64,000 nucleotides of DNA from JAFGHJ01 sp964525555 (GTDB lineage Bacteria; Hydrothermota; UBA3072). The notes beneath the pieces were generated by a model, which was given only the letters and a program-made list of their open reading frames with translations, was not told the DNA's origin and searched no databases. Positions 52,183 through 60,086 of this stretch are shown piece by piece (position 1 is the stretch's first letter; each line of letters opens with the position of its first letter). Both the position numbers and the translations under genes were made by a program. The DNA is taken from positions 16,413 to 80,412 of the forward strand of contig CAZGHN010000012.1 of assembly GCA_964525555.1 (NCBI GenBank). Direction: 5' to 3'.

Positions 52183-53402
52183 TATTTTGTCGGATCAACA
52201 ATTCTTCCGATAAATAAAACGCTTCCCGTTTGATTTTCCTTTATTAAAAACACAAAGGGATGATCTACTTGAAACGTTAAGGTCCTACTTTCACTTTCTC
52301 TTGTCATAACTACTGCTGTTGCCGCAGCAGCTTCTGTCCCCTCTTCATTAACATCTACAAAGGCCTTATGAACGACTTTACTTATAAAGAGATCTTTTAT
52401 ACCCGTCATTCCGGAAAAATCAGCTGGCGGCAGCGAAAAAGCACTCGACATTCCCATATCGCCAAGTATTTTTGATAATTCAAATTCACATGTAGTTTTG
52501 AATTTGGGTAAACTTACCAGTACTTCTGATTCGTCTGAATCAGATAGTTTATCTATCCAATTATTTGCATTTTCATTAGTTAGGTTTCTTTCAAACTCTC
52601 CCAAACCATCGATTTCTTCAGGTAAAAAAACAACCATAGATAAATCTTTTCCTTCATAATACAATTCTATAGCGCTAAAGAAATCGAAATCTTTGAATTT
52701 AAATCCTGCTTTCTGGCACATCATAGGAACTTTTATTGTTTCAACTTTTGAAATATAAAAATCAGCATCTGTAGTTCTCTTTTTCTCGAATTGGCTCAAC
52801 CAGTCTCCTTTAAAGTAGATTGCGTTACAGAGAACTAATCTAGTATCCTGGGTAATCTGAGGTGGGCTTTTTTTGAGTAATTCCTTAATTTTTTGTTGTG
52901 TTCTATCTTCTACCCAGGCATTTATTGTTTTGCGCACAGTTTCAGTCTTCTTCTTGAAGTCGACAAAACGCAAGCCGACGCCATAATACTTTTCATTCAA
53001 TTCAAAAAAGTCATCAAGAAAATGATAACCCTCTTGTGCCCATAACGAATTAGCTATCCCAAGTTTAATGTATCCTTTCTCCTGGACAGCATTAAGATGT
53101 GACTGAAGCTTTGAGAATGAAGAGTGCAGCGGTTCTTGCTCTGAAGAAAAGTGCAATACTTCTGCCATTTCTTTTTCTGTCAGATCCCGTGCGCCTGCAT
53201 AAGTCATGGCAAGAGCTATGGAAATGCTATAGGGTGAAAAGAAAATATTTCCTTCTTCACATTTGAGTTCCTGGTATAAATCAAAACCAAAATCACTGTT
53301 ACCTTCCACTACTGTTTGTAAATCATCATCTGCTCGCGCAGAATAAAAAGGAAAAATCATTGAAACAGCAACCATGAAGATAATAATTGATTTAATTTTC
53401 AT
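52182..53402 (-). CDS. Secreted serpin (protease inhibitor)
   Basis: A signal peptide at about 1-24 precedes a full serpin fold. The family motifs NAIYFKGDWLSQFEKKRT, FLPEEIDGLGEFE, and the reactive-centre hinge VNEEGTEAAAATAVV with the end DHPFVFLIKENQTGSVLFIG are all present. The alanine-rich hinge marks inhibitory serpins. By alignment with alpha-1-antitrypsin the P1-P1' pair falls at about E-S in MTRESESRTL, though the loop is two residues longer, so R or S are possible. The gene ends in TAATG with the DUF1593 start. Protects against proteases outside the inner membrane. Confidence 0.92.
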   Translation of the reverse strand: MKIKSIIIFMVAVSMIFPFYSARADDDLQTVVEGNSDFGFDLYQELKCEEGNIFFSPYSISIALAMTYAGARDLTEKEMAEVLHFSSEQEPLHSSFSKLQSHLNAVQEKGYIKLGIANSLWAQEGYHFLDDFFELNEKYYGVGLRFVDFKKKTETVRKTINAWVEDRTQQKIKELLKKSPPQITQDTRLVLCNAIYFKGDWLSQFEKKRTTDADFYISKVETIKVPMMCQKAGFKFKDFDFFSAIELYYEGKDLSMVVFLPEEIDGLGEFERNLTNENANNWIDKLSDSDESEVLVSLPKFKTTCEFELSKILGDMGMSSAFSLPPADFSGMTGIKDLFISKVVHKAFVDVNEEGTEAAAATAVVMTRESESRTLTFQVDHPFVFLIKENQTGSVLFIGRIVDPTK

Positions 53403-53568
53403 TTTTTCTCCTTTTTTTCGAAAAATATTGTTTACACGTATTTTAAGCTTTATAAAATAATTGCAGTTTTTCTAGTTAACTACATATGTCATTGTTATGG
53501 AAATATTCATCTCTATTAATATAAAATTTCGCACCCATTACTTACTAAATTTTTTCACAAAAATGAAA

Positions 53569-54174
53569 TCAATATCCCATAGGTACCACAAAACCGCTCT
53601 TATTTCCCTTTGGACTACATACTTCTATATATTCAATATCTTTTTCTTCTAATTGTTTCATTATACGTTTTACACAACAATCCCCACATAACGACGTTGG
53701 ATTAGGATTTTGCTTTAGTAGGGTTGTATATAATCCCTTATCTAATATATCGGAGAAATTCTCACTCTCGATGCCTCCTGATTCAATCCAAACATAATGG
53801 GCCAGTTTGGAACAATCGTAACATTTGTTATCCATTTCATCTAATAGTAATTCGACATCTTTGTAAATCTGAGTTCTCGGAAATGCTTCTTTCCATCTGT
53901 CCATCGGTTGAAATACATAGCAGGGAGGTCCTGATGCAGGCTGAATCACTAAAGCTTGACCCTGATAAGCTGGGTAATCGGAAATTAATTGTTTTTTCAA
54001 ACATTCTCTACATAGGGGTTTTATTTTTTCATATTCTTCTTCCGCATGTTCCGAATATCCATATTTAGCATATGAACCACAAACGACACAAGGTTTTCCA
54101 ATAATTTTATCAGGTTTCCTAAACATTAAAGCAAAAAGAACTAGAACAATTATTATAATTATTAGAATAACCAT
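53569..54174 (-). CDS. Membrane-anchored protein with two C4 cysteine clusters
   Basis: An N-terminal membrane helix (about 2-17, run of Ile/Val) leads to two clusters that could each bind zinc or an iron-sulfur centre: C29, C32, C55, C58 and C118, C121, C163, C166. Between them lies VIQPASGPPCYVFQPMDRW. The second unit ends CCVKRIMKQLEEKDIEYIEVC. I recognise no family. ATG 54174 has strong AAAGGAGG. Transcribed with the 54185 gene (10 bases between). Confidence 0.6.
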   Translation of the reverse strand: MVILIIIIIVLVLFALMFRKPDKIIGKPCVVCGSYAKYGYSEHAEEEYEKIKPLCRECLKKQLISDYPAYQGQALVIQPASGPPCYVFQPMDRWKEAFPRTQIYKDVELLLDEMDNKCYDCSKLAHYVWIESGGIESENFSDILDKGLYTTLLKQNPNPTSLCGDCCVKRIMKQLEEKDIEYIEVCSPKGNKSGFVVPMGY

Positions 54175-54184
54175 TTCGCCTCCT

Positions 54185-54517
54185 TTAGGTAAGCTCTTTC
54201 CAATTAATTATAGTAAGTATTAGAATCAATACGCCCAAAATTAATCCTATAACAGGTGTAGAACCAAAAGATAAAATTGAAAAAATTACAGCTATTATTC
54301 CGGCATATTTTTGTTTTTTCCTCAATCCATATCCTGCTACACAAAGACCTATACCAACGATGAGTATAAAAATAGGAAATATTATTGGTTTACTCATCTC
54401 AAATGCTGGTATTCCAATTGAGATACTACCAAATACATTTAAAATTCCTAGAATCCAGGATATAATAGATGCAATCTTCAAATTTAATTTGACTTGAATT
54501 TCCTGTACTTCTTTCAT
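54185..54517 (-). CDS. Small four-helix membrane protein
   Basis: 110 residues with hydrophobic segments at about 14-33, 45-65, 71-88 and 90-107 and a basic end of the N-terminus. Not recognised. The promoter TTGACA-16-TATAAG ends 8 bases before ATG, so the mRNA is nearly leaderless. Confidence 0.6.
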   Translation of the reverse strand: MKEVQEIQVKLNLKIASIISWILGILNVFGSISIGIPAFEMSKPIIFPIFILIVGIGLCVAGYGLRKKQKYAGIIAVIFSILSFGSTPVIGLILGVLILILTIINWKELT

Positions 54518-54525
54518 TTACTAAT

Positions 54526-54553
54526 CTTATAATGAAAACTATCTGTTTGTCAA
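54526..54553 (-). promoter_or_regulatory. Promoter of small membrane protein gene
   Basis: Minus strand: TTGACA (54548-54553), 16-base spacer, TATAAG (54526-54531), then 8 bases to ATG 54517. Confidence 0.65.
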
Positions 54554-54604
54554 CCTAAAATTTTCCCCACAATATTTTTCCTATATTCTATTTTTCTTTT
54601 TTAA

Positions 54605-54780
54605 CAACATAAATACTTTTTTTCTCAATGTCCTTAGTGCCTTTGTGTGGATAAAAAAGCTAACGGCTTACAGCTCACAGCTGAAAAATAAAATAAAAAA
54701 ATCAGTGTTAATCCGTGTTAATCCGTGAGACTTTAGTAGATTCGAAGAATCTATCATTTATCATTTCAACGTCTGGACCA
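54605..54780. repeat. Iterated-word repeat block with second copy of the 68-bp element
   Basis: Words gtccttagtgcctttgtgtgg, then the 68-bp element (54660-54727; 65 of 68 bases equal to 4697-4764), then tagattcgaagaatctatc. The order of words is the same as at 4664-4790. Confidence 0.85.
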
Positions 54781-54786
54781 GTTAAC

Positions 54787-55695
54787 TCAGGGATTTAAAT
54801 TGTCGGGTCTTAGGGTCTCGATAAATTTAGAACTGACCCAATAAATGTCAAATTCACCTGTACCTCTGTTGTTCCTTGCAAACATAAAATATTTACCATC
54901 GGGTGTCAAGTTACCACAATCATCATGAACTGCTGAATTAATTTTATCGCCCAGGTTTTTCGGAGTGGTGTATGTTCCATCTGCTCTTTTATAAGCGATG
55001 TATAAATCCATATCACCATGGGTACCTGAACGATTGGATTTAAAAATGATATAACTCTCATCTTCTGGTACGAAAGGATCCCACTCAAAAGAGGTTGTAT
55101 TAATCTCAGGTATATAAAATGGTGAATACTGTCCATTTTGATAAATATACTTTACAATATCATAATGCGAGCTATTACGTTTACAAACATAAACTGTTCT
55201 ATTATCTAATATACAAGCACCCCATTCCTGGTCGTTTGAATTAATGGGCGCTGGTAAACATACAGGTTTTTGCCATTCTCCATTTATTCTTTCACTAATC
55301 CAGATGTCAGTATTTGTATTCGCATTACAAGTTCCATCCCAAGATGTAAAGCTTGCCAGCTTTCCGCTTTCAGAAATTGATAAATCTGATATCTTGGTTC
55401 TGAATGATTTATCAATCATTGGGCCTTCCCATTTACCTTTATATTTAGTAGAGTAAGCCCTTGCTCCTCCAACTGTTGTCGTGAAATAAAATTCTGAATA
55501 GTCAGGAAGATAATTGGGAGTCCTTTCTTTTCGTTCGGGAAGCGAAATAACTCCCGGAGCAAAAATGATCGCAGAATCACCCGGAGGGGTAAATCCGAAA
55601 TAAATACTATCCGCTGGAATTTCTTGTGCAAAAATTTTAAATGAATTGATCAAATAAAAAGTAACCAATGAATGAATTAATTGTTTGGTTTTCAC
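54787..55695 (-). CDS. Periplasmic PD40-type beta-propeller protein
   Basis: After a signal peptide (ending near KIFAQE), the protein consists of repeats of the PD40/WD40-like TolB type (YFTTTVGGARAYSTKY, YIIFKSNRSGTHGDMDLYIA, KYFMFARNNRGTGEFDIYWV). Such propellers bind peptides or sense surface components. I chose GTG 55695, 5 bases after GGAGG; the frame's TTG at 55707 overlaps the ribosome site. A promoter 100 bases upstream gives a leader of about 95 bases. Confidence 0.72.
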   Translation of the reverse strand: MKTKQLIHSLVTFYLINSFKIFAQEIPADSIYFGFTPPGDSAIIFAPGVISLPERKERTPNYLPDYSEFYFTTTVGGARAYSTKYKGKWEGPMIDKSFRTKISDLSISESGKLASFTSWDGTCNANTNTDIWISERINGEWQKPVCLPAPINSNDQEWGACILDNRTVYVCKRNSSHYDIVKYIYQNGQYSPFYIPEINTTSFEWDPFVPEDESYIIFKSNRSGTHGDMDLYIAYKRADGTYTTPKNLGDKINSAVHDDCGNLTPDGKYFMFARNNRGTGEFDIYWVSSKFIETLRPDNLNP

Positions 55696-55793
55696 AGACA
55701 CCTCCAATATGTACTAATATTAATCACAAACACTCCATTATTAAGTCATATAAACTGATTACAATATTTCCGGGTAATTCCATATACATCGGC

Positions 55794-55822
55794 ATTATAA
55801 CTAAAAGTACCATTGTTGTCAA
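55794..55822 (-). promoter_or_regulatory. Promoter of PD40 gene
   Basis: Minus strand: TTGACA (55817-55822), 17-base spacer, perfect TATAAT (55794-55799). Confidence 0.75.
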
Positions 55823-55844
55823 CTTACTGGGTTTTATGTCTAAA

Positions 55845-56018
55845 ACCGACTGATGACCGAAGACGGACGACCGAAAAAACAAAAAAAACTTCGTGCTATT
55901 CGTGTGATTTGTTGTTCCTAATTTTGGGGATAGGATGGGTTTTAAACAGATATATATATTGTTTGTTGTCTTTCTCTGTGTTCTCTGTGTCTCTGTGTGA
56001 GATTAGTTTTAAACAGGT
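55845..56018. repeat. Iterated-word repeat block upstream of proS
   Basis: Words actgatgaccgaagacggac, cttcgtgctattcgtgtg, ggataggatgggttttaaac, ctgtgttctctgtgtctctg. The promoter of proS follows at once. Confidence 0.8.
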
Positions 56019-56019
56019 G

Positions 56020-56047
56020 TTGACAATTCGCTTTTAACTATTAAATT
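56020..56047 (+). promoter_or_regulatory. Promoter of proS
   Basis: TTGACA (56020-56025), 16-base spacer, TAAATT (56042-56047), and a GAGGA ribosome site before ATG 56074. Confidence 0.7.
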
Positions 56048-56073
56048 CAAGCGAAAATGAGGAATAAATACAG

Positions 56074-57600
56074 ATGAAAGAAAGAAAATACGCGATTTCA
56101 CCAAAACGCGATGAAGACTACCCGGAATGGTATCAGGAAGTGATAAAAGCGGCTGATTTAGCCGAAAACTCACCTGTACGGGGATGCATGGTAATTAAAC
56201 CGTGGGGATTTTCTATCTGGGAAAACATAAAAAAAGAATTGGACAGGCGATTTAAAGAAACAGGACATCAAAACGCTTATTTTCCTCTATTTATTCCAAA
56301 AAGTTTCCTTGAAAAAGAAGCAGAGCACGTAGAAGGTTTTGCAAAGGAATGCGCTGTTGTAACTCATCATCGATTGGAAAAAGGAAAAAATGGTGGCTTG
56401 GTACCAGCAGGTGAACTTGAAGAACCTCTGGTAGTACGTCCTACTTCAGAAACAATAATAGGCGCAATGTTTTCAAAATGGGTTCAATCATATAGAGATC
56501 TTCCTCTATTGATAAATCAATGGGCAAATATTGTACGATGGGAAATGCGTACCAGAATGTTCCTTAGAACTACAGAATTCCTGTGGCAGGAAGGACATAC
56601 AGTTCATGCTACAGAAAAAGAAGCAATGGAAGAAACGCATAAGATGTTAAACGTGTATGCCGATTTCATGGAAAATCATATGGCAATGCCTGTTATAAAA
56701 GGTAAAAAAACCGAAAGTGAAAAATTCCCCGGAGCAGATATAACTTACTCCGTAGAAGCTATGATGCAGGATCGTAAAGCCCTGCAGGCAGGGACTTCAC
56801 ATTATTTAGGCCAAAACTTTGCCAAAGCTTCAGACATAAAATTTTTGGATAGAGATGAAAAACTAAAATACGCCCATACCACTTCCTGGGGTGTATCGAC
56901 GCGCCTTGTAGGCGGTTTAATTATGGTACATAGCGATGACGATGGACTAATCCTGCCTCCCAAACTATCACCTTTACACATAGTAATACTGCCCGTGGCT
57001 GCCAACAACAAGGCTAAAAATAAAATCTTCGAACATTGCGACAAAATAAAAAAAGAGCTTTCAAAAATCACCTACGACAACTCATATCTCGAAGTTTCAG
57101 TCGATAAAAGTGAAACTTCAGGAGGAAAAAAGAAATGGGACTGGGTTAAAAAGGGCGTACCCGTGCGACTTGAAATCGGACCAAAAGAAATAGATAAAGA
57201 TGAAGTAACACTAGGCAGAAGGGATAAATCTCCGTACGAGAACGCTTCCTTTAAAAGTAAAGAATTTATAAAAAGCGCAGAAAAAATACTAAACGAGATA
57301 CAAAATTCACTTTACAATAAAGCCAATAAGCTACTGAAAGACAATACGAAAGAAATAAAATCAAAAGAAGAATTTTATGATTTCTTCACTCCCAAAAACT
57401 CTGAAAAACCCGAAATACACGGAGGTTTTGTGCTTTCTTATTTTTCCGGAAATCCGGAAATAGAGAGTAAAATCCAGGAAGATCTCAACGTATCGATTCG
57501 TTGTATCCCTCTCGATTACGAAAAAAACAAAGAAGAAGGCAAGTGCTTATTCACCGGAAAGGCTACAAGACAAAGAGTAATTTTCGGGAAAGCATATTAA
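56074..57600 (+). CDS. proS: Prolyl-tRNA synthetase, archaeal/eukaryotic-type (ProS3)
   Basis: Class II synthetase of the short ProRS type 3: opening KRDEDYPEWYQEVIKAADLAE, motif 2 WEMRTRMFLRTTEFLWQEGH and motif 3 TSWGVSTRLVGGLIMVHSDD are characteristic. It lacks the bacterial editing insertion of the long form and has the extra C-terminal domain (ending KATRQRVIFGKAY) with a Cys-containing zinc-like region. At 508 residues it is full length. This type is common in Archaea and some bacterial phyla. Confidence 0.96.
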   Translation: MKERKYAISPKRDEDYPEWYQEVIKAADLAENSPVRGCMVIKPWGFSIWENIKKELDRRFKETGHQNAYFPLFIPKSFLEKEAEHVEGFAKECAVVTHHRLEKGKNGGLVPAGELEEPLVVRPTSETIIGAMFSKWVQSYRDLPLLINQWANIVRWEMRTRMFLRTTEFLWQEGHTVHATEKEAMEETHKMLNVYADFMENHMAMPVIKGKKTESEKFPGADITYSVEAMMQDRKALQAGTSHYLGQNFAKASDIKFLDRDEKLKYAHTTSWGVSTRLVGGLIMVHSDDDGLILPPKLSPLHIVILPVAANNKAKNKIFEHCDKIKKELSKITYDNSYLEVSVDKSETSGGKKKWDWVKKGVPVRLEIGPKEIDKDEVTLGRRDKSPYENASFKSKEFIKSAEKILNEIQNSLYNKANKLLKDNTKEIKSKEEFYDFFTPKNSEKPEIHGGFVLSYFSGNPEIESKIQEDLNVSIRCIPLDYEKNKEEGKCLFTGKATRQRVIFGKAY

Positions 57601-57619
57601 ACACTTTATATATTTTAAC

Positions 57620-57647
57620 TTGATTTTTATTCATTAGATGTTAATTT
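57620..57647 (+). promoter_or_regulatory. Possible promoter of hflX operon
   Basis: TTGATT (57620-57625), 16-base spacer, TAATTT (57642-57647). Both boxes are imperfect. Confidence 0.35.
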
Positions 57648-57667
57648 TTAAAAAACAAATTTTTTAA

Positions 57668-58759
57668 ATGTATATAATAAAAGATAGCAAAAAGGAAAAA
57701 GCTCTTATAATAGGTTTAGCTAAAAAGTATGAAGAAAAAGAAGCTAAATTCGAAGAATTAAACGAGCTTGAGTCTCTTGCGAAAACAGCAGGAGCTATTC
57801 CTATAGAAAAAATTATCCAAGTCAAAGAAAAACCTGATACAGCAACTTATATAGGAAAAGGTAAGGCTGATTATTTAAGGAATATTGACGTAGATATTCT
57901 TCTTTTTAACGAACCTCTTTCCCCTGCCCAGATATCTCATCTTGAAGAAATAACTGAAAAAAAAATTTTAGATAGGCAGGATATAATTCTGGATATTTTT
58001 GCGCAACATGCAAGAACCAAATCCGCAAAGATAGAGGTGGAACTTGCCCAGCTCAATTTTCGTCTAAGTAGATTAACAGGATATGGAACAGAACTTTCAA
58101 GACTTGGAGGAGGAATAGGCACCAGAGGACCTGGAGAAAAAAAACTGGAAGTCGATAGAAGAAAAATAAGAAGGAGAATCAGTCATTTAAAAAAAGAATT
58201 AAAAAAAGTGGAAAAAACCAGAAATATACACAGAAAAAGCAGAGAAGATATTTTTAGCGTAGCTTTACTGGGATATACGAATACGGGAAAAACAACACTA
58301 CTAAATGCACTAACAGATAGCAATGCAACGGCGGAAGATAAACTTTTCGTAACACTCGATCCTCTTACGCGTCTTACAAAAACTAACAACGGCAAAAATT
58401 TCCTGCTTATTGATACGGTTGGTTTTATCCGTGGAATTCCGACCGAAATCATGTCTTCTTTCAAATCAACTCTTGAAGAAGCTAAAGAATCTGATTTAAG
58501 ACTTATAATAGCTGATATTTCTTCAGAAAAAATTGAGAATGAACTTGAAGAAACTCAAAAAGTTACAGATTTTCTGGAAATCTCCGACTCTGACAACATT
58601 CTTGTTTTTAATAAGACCGACCAAGTAGTAGATCCTATAATACTGAGAACTATGCAGAAAAAATATCCGGAAGCTGTTTTTATTTCGGCAAAAACACGTA
58701 TAGGTTTGCAAGGCCTAATGGAGCGAATAAATGCTTATAAAAAGCGTTTCCGGAATTAG
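57668..58759 (+). CDS. hflX: GTPase HflX
   Basis: Ribosome-associated GTPase that rescues stalled or hibernating 70S ribosomes. The N-terminal HflX domain (TATYIGKGKADYL, FNEPLSPAQISHLEE, GTELSRLGGGIGTRGPGEKK) is followed by the G domain with G1 GYTNTGKTTLLN at about 199-210, G3 DTVGF and G4 NKTD. At 363 residues it is slightly short (about 420 usual). It overlaps glmM by 29 bases. Confidence 0.95.
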   Translation: MYIIKDSKKEKALIIGLAKKYEEKEAKFEELNELESLAKTAGAIPIEKIIQVKEKPDTATYIGKGKADYLRNIDVDILLFNEPLSPAQISHLEEITEKKILDRQDIILDIFAQHARTKSAKIEVELAQLNFRLSRLTGYGTELSRLGGGIGTRGPGEKKLEVDRRKIRRRISHLKKELKKVEKTRNIHRKSREDIFSVALLGYTNTGKTTLLNALTDSNATAEDKLFVTLDPLTRLTKTNNGKNFLLIDTVGFIRGIPTEIMSSFKSTLEEAKESDLRLIIADISSEKIENELEETQKVTDFLEISDSDNILVFNKTDQVVDPIILRTMQKKYPEAVFISAKTRIGLQGLMERINAYKKRFRN

Positions 58760-60086
58760 AGGTATTGTAGGTAACGGTATCGATCCGGAGATAACTATAA
58801 ACTTTGCTGCTAAATTCGGCAAATTTATCTCAGATAAATCTAAAGGCAAAAAGAAAATAATCATAGGCCGGGACTCGAGGCCCTCAGGAATCGCATTGAA
58901 AAATGCAGTAATTTCGGGATTGTTAGGTATCGGTATCGATGTCATTGATATAGATCTTGTTCCAACGCCAACCCTACTCTACAATGTAAAGAAACTAAAA
59001 GCATCAGGAGGCATAGTCATAACCGCCTCGCATAATCCTTCCCAGTGGAATGCCTTGAAACTTGTTGGTCCAATGGGAGAATTCATGAATAAAGAACAGT
59101 CCGAAAAATTCTTTTCATTTGAAAAGGAAAGTATTCCCTGGGAATCATCGGAAAATTTCGGCAAACTGGAAATATACAATAAAGCAGTAAAAAACCATAT
59201 CAAAGGAGCATTATCGGCCCCAGGAATAGACCGGAATTTAATAAAAAAGCGAAAATTTAAAGTCGCTTTAGATTGTGTAAACGGAGGTGCTTCACTTGCT
59301 TTTCAGGAATTTTTAAGCAATATGGATGTTGAAATTTATCCGATCTTCTGCGACGCAAGCGGAAATTTTAAAAGGGCCCCGGAACCAAGAGCAGAAAATC
59401 TTACCGATCTGGCCGAAAAAGTCAAAGAATCAAACGCCGATATAGGTTTTGCAACAGATCCGGATGGAGATAGAATTTCGATTGTTACTGAAAAAGGAAA
59501 TCCAATAAGCGAAGAATACACTATAGCTATAGCGACGAAAGCTGCCCTTAGTAAAAATAAAGGACCTGTGGTAGTTAATCTTTCTACTACCCAAAGTGTT
59601 GAAAATATAGCTAAAAGAGCCGGAGTTCCTTTTTACCGTGCTCCTGTAGGCGAAGCAAACGTAGTTAAATTAATGAAAGAAAAAAAGGCAGTTATCGGAG
59701 GAGAGGGCAATGGTGGGGTTATTAACCCCAAAATACAATATACTAGAGATGGTATGGGGGCTATGGCACTTATTTTGCAGCATCTTTTAGAAGAAAAAAT
59801 GTCTTTATCGGAAATAATAAATGGGCTTCCAAGATATGAAATGATAAAAGAAGCAATAAAAATGGAAAACAATAATGAAGGAAAGGAATTTCTTGAAAAA
59901 ATAAAAAATATTAATAAAAACAAAAAGATAGATTTGAATGACGGAATAAGATTAACAGAAAATAATCGCTGGGTACATATAAGAATGAGTGGTACCGAAC
60001 CTATCTTACGTATCATAGCAGAAGCGCCTACAAGAGATAGTGCAAAAGAGCTGATAAACCTTGTTAAAGAACAGGGAGGGAAGTAA
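58731..60086 (+). CDS. glmM: Phosphoglucosamine mutase
   Basis: Alpha-D-phosphohexomutase making glucosamine-1-phosphate for peptidoglycan and LPS. Catalytic Ser100 in ITASHNP, metal loop DPDGDR (about 243-248), sugar loop GEGNGG and phosphate loop RMSGTEPILR are present. The family is hard to split by sequence from phosphomannomutase, but the next gene is glmS, which makes its substrate, so GlmM is favoured. 451 residues. Confidence 0.88.
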   Translation: MLIKSVSGIRGIVGNGIDPEITINFAAKFGKFISDKSKGKKKIIIGRDSRPSGIALKNAVISGLLGIGIDVIDIDLVPTPTLLYNVKKLKASGGIVITASHNPSQWNALKLVGPMGEFMNKEQSEKFFSFEKESIPWESSENFGKLEIYNKAVKNHIKGALSAPGIDRNLIKKRKFKVALDCVNGGASLAFQEFLSNMDVEIYPIFCDASGNFKRAPEPRAENLTDLAEKVKESNADIGFATDPDGDRISIVTEKGNPISEEYTIAIATKAALSKNKGPVVVNLSTTQSVENIAKRAGVPFYRAPVGEANVVKLMKEKKAVIGGEGNGGVINPKIQYTRDGMGAMALILQHLLEEKMSLSEIINGLPRYEMIKEAIKMENNNEGKEFLEKIKNINKNKKIDLNDGIRLTENNRWVHIRMSGTEPILRIIAEAPTRDSAKELINLVKEQGGK

